Assembly (NCBI GenBank): GCA_002715965.1
Contig: PBAL01000046.1
Coordinates: 1 to 50,665 of the forward strand
Length of the DNA stretch: 50,665 nucleotides
Direction of reading: 5' to 3'
DNA from: Verrucomicrobiales bacterium
Lineage (GTDB): Bacteria; Verrucomicrobiota; Verrucomicrobiia; Limisphaerales; JAYPXF01
In this document: positions 42,939 through 50,665 of the stretch, in pieces
How positions within the stretch are numbered: the stretch's first letter is position 1
How the letters are laid out: each line of letters opens with the position of its first letter
Notes under the pieces: generated by a model
What the model was told of the DNA's origin: nothing
Seen by the model: the letters and a program-made list of their open reading frames with translations, nothing else
The model's database searches: none
Program-made: the position numbers and the translations under genes

Positions 42939-44605
42939 CGCCTCCGCTCAGCAACCTGCTACAGCCAGTCATCAGACGCTATCGTGCCTGGCAGAAATGG
43001 CGCGGACTCTCGATCTGCTGGCTCCTCACCGCCTTTGCCGCCTCCGCCGTTCACAGTCTGAAGAAGCACGGCTGGCAGGAACCCGAATGGGCCTTCATGG
43101 CGATTTTGATCCTCGCGGCACTGACCGGATTCATCATCTGGCTTGGCTGCCGCAAGATCTCCCCCGACCGACGCTGGATCTCCCGCCAAATCGAGGAGGA
43201 ACATCCGGAACTCAACTCAAAGCTCATGGCCGCGGTCGAACAACGCCCCGACGAGACCGGCCAGTATAGCTACCTGCAACAACGCGTCATTTCCGAAGCT
43301 GTCCGTCATGCGATCCAGACCGGTTGGTCGGAGAATCTTCATTCACGCCAGGTCGTCTGGGCACGCGGATTTCATTGGGCCGCGCTGATCATCATGATCG
43401 CTTCGCTGCTGCACCTGCGTCTGCCCACCGCCTTTGCCGGTGTGCTCCCCGGCGATCCGGCTTACGAAACCGTTGCGACGGATATCAAGGTCGATCCCGG
43501 TGATACGCGGGTGGAGAAGGGTAGAAGCCTCGTCATCACCGCGCGTTTCAGCGGACCGACACCGGTAAATGCGCATCTCGTCGTCTCCGGTGATGGGGAG
43601 AAGGCGAAGATCGTCCCGATGGTCAAGGCGATGAACGATCCGATCTTTGGCACGACCATTCCCGAGGTTGACGGACCGTTTCGCTACCATGTTGTTTACG
43701 AGGACAAGCAAAGTGACGAATATCAGGTCACCGTCTTTGAGTTTCCCCGCCTTGAGCAATCCAATATCGAAATCAACTTCCCCGAATACACCGGCCTGGA
43801 CAAGCAACGCACTGAAAACACCAGGCGCGCCACTGCCGTCGTTCGGTCGCATATTGATGTAGAACTGGAACTGAACAAGCCCGTCAACTCAGCCCGGCTC
43901 GTGGCCGCGAACCGCAAGCTCATCCTCAAGACCGACGGCACCAAGGCCGTGGCCAACCTCAAGGATTTCGAACTGATTCGCAGCGAGATCTTCGACCTTC
44001 AACTCATCGATGACGAAGGCCGTACCAACAAGTTCGATGAACGTTTTGTCTTCGTGGCGCTCCCCAATCGTCCACCGGAGATTCGCTTCAAATCCCCACG
44101 TGGCGATCAACGTGTCACCGCGTTGCAGGAAGTGCTCTTCGAGGCCGAAGGTTGGGATGATTACGGGCTCACCAAGTTTGGCTTCGGCTATCGCGTCGCT
44201 GGACGCGACACCGTCGATCATCTCATGGTCACCAACGCACCGGCCAAGGACAAACGCAGCTTTGCCAAGGACATCAGCCTCGAGGAAGTTGGCCTCAAGC
44301 CGGACAACCTCATGTCCTACTATCTTTGGGCGGAGGACATCGGCCCCAACGGCAAACCGCGCCGTGTTGAAAGCGACATCTACTTCGCCGAGATTCGGCC
44401 CTTTGACGAGACTTTCCGCGAAAACCAGGGTGCCGGAGGCGGACAGCAACAAAACAGACAGCAGCAACAAGGCACACCGTCCGAACAACTTGCCGAACTG
44501 GTGAAAAACATCACCAGCGCGACCTGGAAACTGCGGCGCATGGACTACGAAGAGCCCGCGCGCCCCACCAGCACCGAGCCCAAAGAACCGAAAGAACAAC
44601 CATGA
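42935..44605 (+). CDS. DUF4175-like membrane protein, N-terminal half
   Basis: A 556-residue protein with three hydrophobic segments near the N-terminus (about 25-41, 52-70, 145-162) and then an extracytoplasmic region of Ig-like beta repeats (VDPGDTRVEKGRSLVITARF, FPEYTGLDKQRT, DDYGLTKFGFGYRV). It ends in a Gln-rich stretch and SEQLAELVKNITSATWKLRR. This is the first half of proteins annotated as DUF4175 or similar, which in many bacteria are a single chain of about 1000 residues in MoxR-vWA clusters. Here the chain stops and the next gene (ATGA overlap at 44602) begins with its own signal peptide and continues with coiled coils. Function is unknown; an envelope scaffold is a fair guess. Confidence 0.78.
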   Translation: MTPPLSNLLQPVIRRYRAWQKWRGLSICWLLTAFAASAVHSLKKHGWQEPEWAFMAILILAALTGFIIWLGCRKISPDRRWISRQIEEEHPELNSKLMAAVEQRPDETGQYSYLQQRVISEAVRHAIQTGWSENLHSRQVVWARGFHWAALIIMIASLLHLRLPTAFAGVLPGDPAYETVATDIKVDPGDTRVEKGRSLVITARFSGPTPVNAHLVVSGDGEKAKIVPMVKAMNDPIFGTTIPEVDGPFRYHVVYEDKQSDEYQVTVFEFPRLEQSNIEINFPEYTGLDKQRTENTRRATAVVRSHIDVELELNKPVNSARLVAANRKLILKTDGTKAVANLKDFELIRSEIFDLQLIDDEGRTNKFDERFVFVALPNRPPEIRFKSPRGDQRVTALQEVLFEAEGWDDYGLTKFGFGYRVAGRDTVDHLMVTNAPAKDKRSFAKDISLEEVGLKPDNLMSYYLWAEDIGPNGKPRRVESDIYFAEIRPFDETFRENQGAGGGQQQNRQQQQGTPSEQLAELVKNITSATWKLRRMDYEEPARPTSTEPKEPKEQP

Positions 44606-46992
44606 AGAAGACACTCCTTTTCATCACGCTGATCGCGTTCGTGTTCAGCGTCCTGGACGCAACGGCGCAACGCCGTCCGCGCGTCTCCAAGAACGTTGGC
44701 GGCAAGAGCCTCGCCGAGGACATCGCCGTGATCTCCGAGGCCCAAGGTCAGGCCTTGGAACTCGCACAGGCACTCCTCTCAAAAAAGGAAACCAAGGAAG
44801 ACAAGGAATCCGCCCAGAAGATCATCGACATGATCAAGCAGGCCCAGAAATTCACGGAGCAGGCCCGGAACGATCGCGAAAAATTGAATGACGCCGTGCG
44901 CGCGCAGGAAGTCGCCTTCCAGGCCCTCCTCGAACTTGCCACCCGCGAGCATCAAGTTCGGCGCCAGCAACAACAACAGCAAAGCCAATCCCGTCAGAAC
45001 CGGCGCAACCAGCAGCAGCTCAACCAGCTTGAGATGAAGATGAAGCAGAGCAAATACGAGACCAAGCGCCTCGCCTCGAACCAGGAACAGAATCAGCAAC
45101 AGCAGGAAAACCTGCAGGCTCTCAGCCGTCTTCGTGACCTCGCCCGCCGGCAGCAGGACATCAACGAGCGCCTCAAGGAGCTTCAGAACGCACTTCAAGC
45201 CGCCGAGACCGAGGAAGAGAAGGAAGACGTCCGACGTCGCCTCAAGCGCCTCATGGAGGAACAGGCCCGTCTCATGGAACAAATGGACGAACTCGATCAG
45301 CGCATGCAGCGGCCTGAAAACCAGCAACGCATGGCCGAGTCCCGCATGGACCTCCAACGCAGTCGCCAGAACGCCCAGCGCACTGCCGAGGCGATGGAAC
45401 AAGGCGAAGTTTCACGCGCCCTCGCTTCCGGCACTCGAACGCAGAAGCAGCTTGAAGATCTGAAGGAAGATTTCCGGAAGAAAGGCGCCAGCAAGTTTGC
45501 CGAAGACATGCGCGAGATGCGCGACGTCGCCCGCGCACTCGCCGACAAGCAAAAGGACCTCACCGAACGTCTCGCCGGCAAGAGCGACGAGCCAAAGAAA
45601 CAGCGCAAATCCCTCGTCGATGACAACAAGGAAGCCGAAACCTCGGAAGAATTGAAACAGCAGGGCAAACAGCTTAAAGAACTCATGCAGCACGCCGAAC
45701 AGGTCACCCGCCAGTCCGAATTCGCCGAACCCCTGCTGCACAAGCATCTCTACGACGCCGTCCGAAACCAGGTTCAGCGCGAGGGCAAGTCCGTCACCCA
45801 GACCCGCGACGAGCTCATCCGGAAACGCGTGCTGACCTCTTCCATCGTGCAGATGCTCCGCGACGCCACCGAGACCGGTGAAACGAAGTCACTCGACATC
45901 GCGAGCGAACTTTCCCGTATCGGCTTCAACGAACCCGCCGAGACCATCTCAAAGAGCAACCAGGATAACTTCGAGGAACTCGAGCGCCGCATTTCCCGGG
46001 CCGCTGAAAGCGTGTTGGGTGACGAAGCTGAAGCCCTTCGCCAGGCGCGCCGCGAGATCAACGATCTCACCCGCCAACTCGCCGAAGAGGTCCTCCGGGC
46101 GAACCCGAATCGTTTTCTTACCAACCAACTCGCCCAAGCCAACGTCGGCGCTTCCGGCCAGCAGATGCAGCAGAATCAACCAGGAAATCGCCCAGGCCAG
46201 GATCAGGCCCAGCAAGGCCGCACTGGTGAACGACAGGGTCAACAGGGCCGGCAAGCAAATCGCGACGGCCAGCAGCAGGGTCAACAAGGTCAGCAAGGCA
46301 ATCGCGATGGGCGGCAGCAGGGCCAACAACGCCAGCAAGGCAATCGCGATGGCCAGCAGCAGGGCCAACAGGGCCAGCAGGCAAATCGTGGTCGGCAGCA
46401 ACAGGGTCAACAAGGCCAGCAAGGCAATCGGGACGGCCAACAGCAAGGGCAGGGTCAAGGCGAGCAACGTCAGATGGCGAACAACCAGCAGAACCAGCCC
46501 GGTCAGCAAAACCAACGCGGGCAACAAGGCCGCGATGGCCGCCAGGCCAATCGCAACACCAACAGCCGGGGCGGCCGCACCGGTGGCAGCTATGGTGGTT
46601 GGGAAGGCATTTTACCCGAGGGGATCATCGCCGAGCGCGACGGCCATAACCAAGGCCCCATCACCGGGGAAGACTACGCCAACTGGGCGGATCGCATGCG
46701 CAACGTTGAAGAAATGGTCAACACCTCGGAACTTCGCAACGAGATCACCAAGGTTCGCGAACGCGTCCGATCCATGCGGGTCGATTTCAAACGCCACAGC
46801 AAGGAGCCTCAGTGGGACATGGTCCAGACCCAGGTTATGACCCCCCTCGTTGAGATTCGCGACCGCATCTCAGAAGAACTCGCCCGCCGCGGTTCACGCG
46901 AAGCCATGGTCCGCATTGATCGTGATCCCGTCCCCACCCGCTTTGCCGACGTCGTCCGCAAATACTACGAATCCCTCGGCAGCGACCGTTGA
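44602..46992 (+). CDS. Exported coiled-coil protein with Gln-rich tandem repeats (DUF4175-like C-terminal half)
   Basis: A 796-residue protein with a signal peptide (MKKTLLFITLIAFVFSVLDA, cleavage probably after ATA). Residues 30-510 are charged, Gln/Glu/Arg-rich helix with strong coiled-coil character. Residues about 515-665 are low-complexity Gln/Gly/Asn/Arg/Asp, including five 14-residue repeats of the type NRDGQQQGQQGQQG. The final 125 residues (ILPEGIIAERDGHNQGPITG, WADRMRNVEEMV, DPVPTRFADVVRKYYESLG) match the usual C-terminus of DUF4175-type proteins, supporting the split-gene reading. It is coupled to the preceding gene by ATGA and followed after five bases by the vWA/GATase-like gene. 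Confidence 0.82.
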   Translation: MKKTLLFITLIAFVFSVLDATAQRRPRVSKNVGGKSLAEDIAVISEAQGQALELAQALLSKKETKEDKESAQKIIDMIKQAQKFTEQARNDREKLNDAVRAQEVAFQALLELATREHQVRRQQQQQQSQSRQNRRNQQQLNQLEMKMKQSKYETKRLASNQEQNQQQQENLQALSRLRDLARRQQDINERLKELQNALQAAETEEEKEDVRRRLKRLMEEQARLMEQMDELDQRMQRPENQQRMAESRMDLQRSRQNAQRTAEAMEQGEVSRALASGTRTQKQLEDLKEDFRKKGASKFAEDMREMRDVARALADKQKDLTERLAGKSDEPKKQRKSLVDDNKEAETSEELKQQGKQLKELMQHAEQVTRQSEFAEPLLHKHLYDAVRNQVQREGKSVTQTRDELIRKRVLTSSIVQMLRDATETGETKSLDIASELSRIGFNEPAETISKSNQDNFEELERRISRAAESVLGDEAEALRQARREINDLTRQLAEEVLRANPNRFLTNQLAQANVGASGQQMQQNQPGNRPGQDQAQQGRTGERQGQQGRQANRDGQQQGQQGQQGNRDGRQQGQQRQQGNRDGQQQGQQGQQANRGRQQQGQQGQQGNRDGQQQGQGQGEQRQMANNQQNQPGQQNQRGQQGRDGRQANRNTNSRGGRTGGSYGGWEGILPEGIIAERDGHNQGPITGEDYANWADRMRNVEEMVNTSELRNEITKVRERVRSMRVDFKRHSKEPQWDMVQTQVMTPLVEIRDRISEELARRGSREAMVRIDRDPVPTRFADVVRKYYESLGSDR
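46258..46467 (+). repeat. Five 42-bp in-frame tandem repeats encoding Q-rich units
   Basis: Units start at 46258, 46300, 46342, 46384 and 46426, each beginning AATCG and encoding 14 residues of the form NR(D/G)(G/R)(Q/R)QQGQ(Q/G)-Q-rich. Synonymous differences between units (CAG/CAA, GGC/GGT) show the array is not brand new, but it is regular enough to expand or contract by slippage. Confidence 0.9.
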
Positions 46993-46997
46993 TCTGA

Positions 46998-49364
46998 ATG
47001 CCCCTCCTCGCGGACATTATATTCACCGGCCGTGATTGGTTGATTCCGGCCATCGTGCTCGGCGTCATCGGCGTGTTGAGCTTCGCCTGGAGCTACAGCG
47101 GTTCCACCGCGCGCCCGGGCACGAAACCAATCTGTGCCGTGCTGAGATTGATCGGCATCGTGGCCTTGATCCTCTGCCTTCTGGAACCGCAATGGTCAGG
47201 CGAACGCGCCAAGCCCGGCGCAAATCTCTTCGCGGTGGTCGCTGACAACAGTCAGGGCATGGAGATCCACGATTATGGCAATCCCGAGAGCCGTGGGGAA
47301 ACGATGCGCAAGATCGTGAAGGACGCGGAATCCGAATGGATCTCCTCGCTGAACGAAAACTTCAACGTCCGGAACTACCTGTTCGATTCCAAACTGCGCT
47401 CCACGGACTCGTTCAAGGAACTCGATTTCAAGGGACGCTCTTCCGCGCTCTGGACGAGCCTGAAGCTTCTACAGGAACGCTACGAAGGCCGACCGCTCGC
47501 GGGCATCCTGCTGCTCACCGACGGCAATGCCACCGACATCCCGGACAGTGGTATTGATTTGGAAGGGCTGCCCCCGATCTTTCCCGTTGTGATCGGACGC
47601 GATGATCCCGGCAAAGATGTCACTGTCGAGAAGATCACAGTCACCCAGACCGCTTTCGAAGACGCGCCCGTGACCATCGATGCGCAGGTAAACGCCATCG
47701 GTTTCAAGGGCAGCAAGATTCAAGGCATGCTTCTGGACACCGAAGGCAAAGAGGTCGAAAGCAAGTCCTTCGTCGCCAACGATCGTGCCGACCGCCTCTC
47801 CTTCCGTTTCAAGGTGCGTCCCGAAAAACCCGGCGTGTCGTTCTACCGTCTGAAAGTCGGCAAGCTCGGCGATATCGACAAATCACTCGAAGAAACCGGT
47901 GAAGCCACGCTGGCGAACAACAAACGCATCATCGCTGTCGACCGGGGAGAAGGGCCTTATCGAATCCTCTACGTCAGCGGCCGTCCGAACTGGGAATTCA
48001 AGTTCCTCAATCGCGCGCTGATCTCTGATGATCAGACTGATCTCGTCGGCCTGATCCGCATCGCCCGGCGCGAACCCAAGTTCGTCTTTCGAGGACGCAC
48101 CGGCGAGACCAGCAACCCGCTCTTCCGCGGATTCGGCGAACAATCGGAGGAGGAAATCCAACGCTACGATCAACCCGTTCTCATTCGCCTGAACACGAAA
48201 GACCGCGAAGAACTGGCTGCAGGATTTCCACGCGCGGCCGAAGAGCTTTATGAATTCTCCGCGATCATCATTGATGACATGGAGGCCGCGTTTTTCACCG
48301 CCGATCAAAAGGCGCTCTTGCAGACCTTTGTCTCCGAACGCGGAGGCGGTTTCATGATGCTTGGCGGAATCGATACCTTCCGTGACGGCAAATACGACCG
48401 CACTCCCATCGGCGATCTGTTGCCGGTTTACTTGAACCGCGGCAACGCACCAAACCCGGAAACCGAGCTTCGCATGGACCTTACCCGCGAAGGCTGGCTG
48501 CAGACCTGGGCGCGCCTTCGCGAGACCGAACAGGAAGAACGCACGCGCATCGAAAAGATGCCCGCCTTCGGAATCCTTAATCCATTGCCCGAGGTCAAGC
48601 CGGGCGCCAGCATCATCGCCAATGTGACGGACGAACACGGCACAGCCCATCCCGCGCTCACCGTGCAACGCTTTGGCCACGGACGCGTCGCGGCGCTCAC
48701 GGTCGGGGACTTCTGGCGCTGGGGCATGCGCGATCCCGAACTGCACGTGGATTTCGACAAATCCTGGCGGCAGATGATCCGCTGGCTTGTCGCCGACATC
48801 CCGCAACGCATCGATCTGGAAACCACCCCCAAGGAGGGCGATCCAAACCAAGCGGTGGAAATCAAGGTCCGAGCCCGCGATCCCAAGTTCCAGCCACTGG
48901 ATAACGCGACCGTGTCACTTGAGATTCACACCATCGGCAAGAACGGGGAGCCCTCGGAGCCCCTGCGCATGCAGGCCGAACCCTCCAACGACGAGTCGGG
49001 CCTTTACGAAGCAACCTATGTGCCACGGGGAACCGGCGGCTACTACGTCCAGACCAGCGTGACCAACGCCTCCGGCGCCTCGGTCGGAACTTCCGAGGCA
49101 GGATGGACCACCGACCTTGCCGCCGAGGAATTCAAATCGCTCGTCCCCAATCGCGCCTTCCTTGAAACGCTCGCCCGCCAGACTGATGGCGAGGTGGTGA
49201 AAACCGGTGACCTGAACTCCTTCGTAAAGAGCCTCGAAACTCGCCGAGCCCCGGTCACCGAGACCTGGACCAAACCCATCTGGCATACGCCATGGTTCTT
49301 CCTACTCGCACTCTCATGTTTGGTTCTCGAATGGGGAATCCGACGAATGAGGGGGATGGCATGA
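46998..49364 (+). CDS. Membrane protein with degenerate vWA and GATase1-like domains
   Basis: A 788-residue protein with two N-terminal helices (about 14-31 and 46-62), a vWA-like domain (about 75-250), a beta-rich linker (TVEKITVTQTAFEDAPVTID), a class-I glutamine-amidotransferase-like domain (about 310-610, with YRILYVSGRPNWEFKFLNRA, EFSAIIIDDMEAAFFTADQK, ERGGGFMMLGGIDTF, FGHGRVAALTVGDFWRWG) and a C-terminal helix (about 765-783). The MIDAS reads D83-N-S85-Q-G87: the last Ser of DxSxS is Gly, so metal binding may be weak or lost, unlike the two other vWA proteins of the operon. The GATase fold lacks an obvious catalytic Cys-His-Glu set. It overlaps the caspase-like gene. Confidence 0.87.
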   Translation: MPLLADIIFTGRDWLIPAIVLGVIGVLSFAWSYSGSTARPGTKPICAVLRLIGIVALILCLLEPQWSGERAKPGANLFAVVADNSQGMEIHDYGNPESRGETMRKIVKDAESEWISSLNENFNVRNYLFDSKLRSTDSFKELDFKGRSSALWTSLKLLQERYEGRPLAGILLLTDGNATDIPDSGIDLEGLPPIFPVVIGRDDPGKDVTVEKITVTQTAFEDAPVTIDAQVNAIGFKGSKIQGMLLDTEGKEVESKSFVANDRADRLSFRFKVRPEKPGVSFYRLKVGKLGDIDKSLEETGEATLANNKRIIAVDRGEGPYRILYVSGRPNWEFKFLNRALISDDQTDLVGLIRIARREPKFVFRGRTGETSNPLFRGFGEQSEEEIQRYDQPVLIRLNTKDREELAAGFPRAAEELYEFSAIIIDDMEAAFFTADQKALLQTFVSERGGGFMMLGGIDTFRDGKYDRTPIGDLLPVYLNRGNAPNPETELRMDLTREGWLQTWARLRETEQEERTRIEKMPAFGILNPLPEVKPGASIIANVTDEHGTAHPALTVQRFGHGRVAALTVGDFWRWGMRDPELHVDFDKSWRQMIRWLVADIPQRIDLETTPKEGDPNQAVEIKVRARDPKFQPLDNATVSLEIHTIGKNGEPSEPLRMQAEPSNDESGLYEATYVPRGTGGYYVQTSVTNASGASVGTSEAGWTTDLAAEEFKSLVPNRAFLETLARQTDGEVVKTGDLNSFVKSLETRRAPVTETWTKPIWHTPWFFLLALSCLVLEWGIRRMRGMA

Positions 49365-50377
49365 TGAAGTTTTTATTTTCAACGCTCTCGTTAGCACTCG
49401 CACTGGCAGCAGTTCCGCCACGCACCCACGCAGCAGGCACCAACCAGACAGAAATCATCGCCGTCATCGGTGCCGCGGGCGAAGAAGAGTTTGAAACGCA
49501 GTTCAAGGAATGGGCGGATCGCCTTCCCGTAATTGCCAAGAAAGCGAGGGCCAAACTCACCACCATCGGCTTTGAAGAGCCGGGCGAAATCAACGATCGC
49601 GAACTCCTGAAGCAGGCACTCGCATCCGCTGAGCAGGACAAGCTGAACGACCTCTGGATCATCCTCATCGGACACGGCACCTACGATCCTCGTGCGGCCA
49701 AGTTCAACCTGCGCGGTCCCGATCTCAGCTCCGCGCAACTCGCCAGCTGGCTGGTATCCATTACGCGCCCGACAGCCATCATCAATTGCACCGCCTCCAG
49801 CGGTGCGTTCCTGAAACCCTTGTCAGGCGCAAACCGCGTCGTCATCACCTCGACCAAAAACGGGATGGAACAAAACTTCTCCCGCTTCGGAAACTTCTTC
49901 ACCCAAAACCTTGCTTCACCCGAAGCGGACCTCGATCAGGACGAACAAACCTCTCTGCTCGAAGCCTTTCTAAAAGCCTCCAAGGACACTCTCGGCTTCT
50001 ATGAATCCGCCGGCAAGCTCGCCACCGAGCACGCCCTCATCGACGACAATGGCGACGGATATGGAACGCGCCCCGATTTCTTTCGCGGTGTTCGCGCGAC
50101 GAAGAAGGCCCGTGGCGGTCAGAGCATTGACGGCCTGCGCGCTCATCAGTTCCACCTCATCCGCAGCGAGTTTGAAGCGAAGCTCTCCCCCGAAGTCCGT
50201 GCCGAACGCGACCGGCTCGAACTTGCCGTCGAACGGCACCGCTCACGAAAACCGCACATGAAGGAGGACCTCTACTACTCCGAGCTGGAGAAGCTCATGG
50301 TTACCTTGGCGAAACTCTACGCGAGTGTGGAAGAAGTGGAAAAGGACAAGGCCGTCGCCAAGCCCGAATCCAAATGA
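49361..50377 (+). CDS. Secreted caspase-fold (C13/C14-like) cysteine protease candidate
   Basis: A 338-residue protein. The ATG at 49361 overlaps the preceding stop (ATGA), and a second ATG follows at once; both give a signal peptide (KFLFSTLSLALALAAVPP). Residues 30-250 have the caspase-like alpha/beta pattern: strand plus catalytic His105 in LWIILIGHGTYD, and strand plus candidate nucleophile Cys143 in AIINCTASSGAF, 38 residues apart as in caspases and legumains. Then VVITSTKNGMEQNFSRFGNF and KLATEHALIDDNGDGYGT follow, a block I associate with uncharacterised caspase-like proteins of PVC bacteria. The C-terminus (about 255-338) is charged helix. As the last gene of a MoxR-vWA operon, it may process envelope partners; substrate unknown. 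Confidence 0.75.
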   Translation: MMKFLFSTLSLALALAAVPPRTHAAGTNQTEIIAVIGAAGEEEFETQFKEWADRLPVIAKKARAKLTTIGFEEPGEINDRELLKQALASAEQDKLNDLWIILIGHGTYDPRAAKFNLRGPDLSSAQLASWLVSITRPTAIINCTASSGAFLKPLSGANRVVITSTKNGMEQNFSRFGNFFTQNLASPEADLDQDEQTSLLEAFLKASKDTLGFYESAGKLATEHALIDDNGDGYGTRPDFFRGVRATKKARGGQSIDGLRAHQFHLIRSEFEAKLSPEVRAERDRLELAVERHRSRKPHMKEDLYYSELEKLMVTLAKLYASVEEVEKDKAVAKPESK

Positions 50378-50417
50378 GGGTGTGCTCTGATCAGACATCC
50401 AAGACCTCATCAAGATT

Positions 50418-50437
50418 GATCGGACTCACGTCCGATC
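50418..50437. repeat. Perfect hairpin after the operon
   Basis: GATCGGAC-TCAC-GTCCGATC is an exact 8-bp stem with a 4-base loop, 40 bases beyond the last stop of the operon. It is followed by CTACGGGATTCC rather than a T-run, so it looks more like a REP-type element than an intrinsic terminator, although it could block transcription between the convergent genes. Confidence 0.55.
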
Positions 50438-50499
50438 CTACGGGATTCCAGCTGAACTGAAGTCCGGCTGCTCACTCTCACTCTATCGCCTGCTAATCT

Positions 50500-50634
50500 C
50501 TACTTTTTCAAATTCAGTTTGCTCAGATCGAAATTCACATTGCGGTTCGTCTTCATGGTCGTTCCCACAATGGAGTGCCCCCATTCTTTGGTCCAAACGC
50601 TATGAGAGATTTTGTTTGGGTTCTTGTTGTTCAT
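50500..50634 (-). CDS. Small 44-residue protein, hypothetical
   Basis: An ATG at 50634 opens a 44-codon frame ending in TAG. The product begins MNNKNPNKISHSVWTKEWGH and ends NVNFDLSKLNLKK; it is basic and polar with no signal peptide or membrane segment. Codon choice (AAT/AAC/AAG-rich) is more AT-rich than the neighbours. I recognise no family. There is no good ribosome site: the upstream bases are a GGGGCTCCGCCCC palindrome. It could be a short real gene, a remnant, or chance. Confidence 0.35.
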   Translation of the reverse strand: MNNKNPNKISHSVWTKEWGHSIVGTTMKTNRNVNFDLSKLNLKK

Positions 50635-50665
50635 AGTTCGGTGGAGGGAGGGGCGGAGCCCCGAC

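Noticed and set aside
46200..46530. CRISPR-like regular repeats
   Set aside because: The 42-bp units are contiguous tandem copies without spacers and are in frame within a coding sequence.
34868..50377. Classification of the operon as an anti-phage defence island
   Set aside because: MoxR-vWA modules with caspase-like proteins can suggest conflict systems, but there are no nucleases, toxins, integrases or other defence genes nearby, and most products carry signal peptides or membrane anchors, which fits an envelope function better.

Overview
The window is 50.7 kb of dense, moderately GC-rich bacterial chromosome. The gene content points to the PVC superphylum, most likely a free-living Verrucomicrobiota of the Pedosphaera/Limisphaerales type. 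The evidence is two DUF1501 proteins (one directly behind a PSCyt1/DUF1549/DUF1553 cytochrome), a PVC-type beta-propeller/HEAT/cytochrome c dehydrogenase, a DUF1080 protein, a sulfatase, C-terminally extended ECF sigma factors, and many starts without a recognisable Shine-Dalgarno. The lineage is an inference from gene families, not from a marker gene. I found no rRNA, tRNA, CRISPR array, prophage or insertion sequence.

Layout. 1-3.6 kb (minus): a cut-off membrane-anchored protein and its MBOAT O-acyltransferase partner, a start-less NlpC/P60 remnant and a solitary DUF1501 protein. 4.0-6.2 kb (plus): an ECF sigma factor fused through a hydrophobic segment to a long repeat domain ending in a CxxCH motif. 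6.2-14.4 kb (minus): a copper/silver-type efflux operon (small Cys-rich secreted protein, TolC, CusB-like adaptor, CusA-like pump) carrying two palindromic repeat elements, one of them inside the TolC reading frame. 14.4-18.6 kb (minus): a PSCyt1-DUF1501 pair. 18.7-26.3 kb (plus): a conserved 127-residue protein, mannonate dehydratase, an enolase-superfamily sugar-acid dehydratase, an MFS anion transporter and a PVC dehydrogenase, which together look like uptake and breakdown of uronic or aldonic acids. 26.4-28.0 kb (minus): a PpiD/SurA-like chaperone. 28.2-30.9 kb (plus): two GT4 glycosyltransferases separated by a spacer full of repeats. 30.9-34.0 kb (minus): a three-domain sulfatase/LamG-like/GH43-like fusion. 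34.1-50.4 kb (plus): a DUF1080 protein and then a long, tightly overlapping operon.

The most interesting locus is that last operon (34.9-50.4 kb). Its order is a TPR protein with a zinc-metallopeptidase HEFAH site, DUF4159, MoxR AAA+ ATPase, DUF58, a tiny repeat-derived ORF, a BatA/vWA membrane protein, a DUF4175-like protein split into two genes (the second with five 42-bp tandem repeats giving a Gln-rich prion-like segment), a vWA/GATase1-like membrane protein with a degenerate MIDAS, and a secreted caspase-fold protease candidate. Most neighbours overlap by ATGA or lie within a few bases. I infer an envelope-located chaperone/adhesion (MoxR-vWA) machine that is bracketed by two putative proteases.

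The intergenic DNA also carries several families of small palindromic repeats, some in or beside reading frames.
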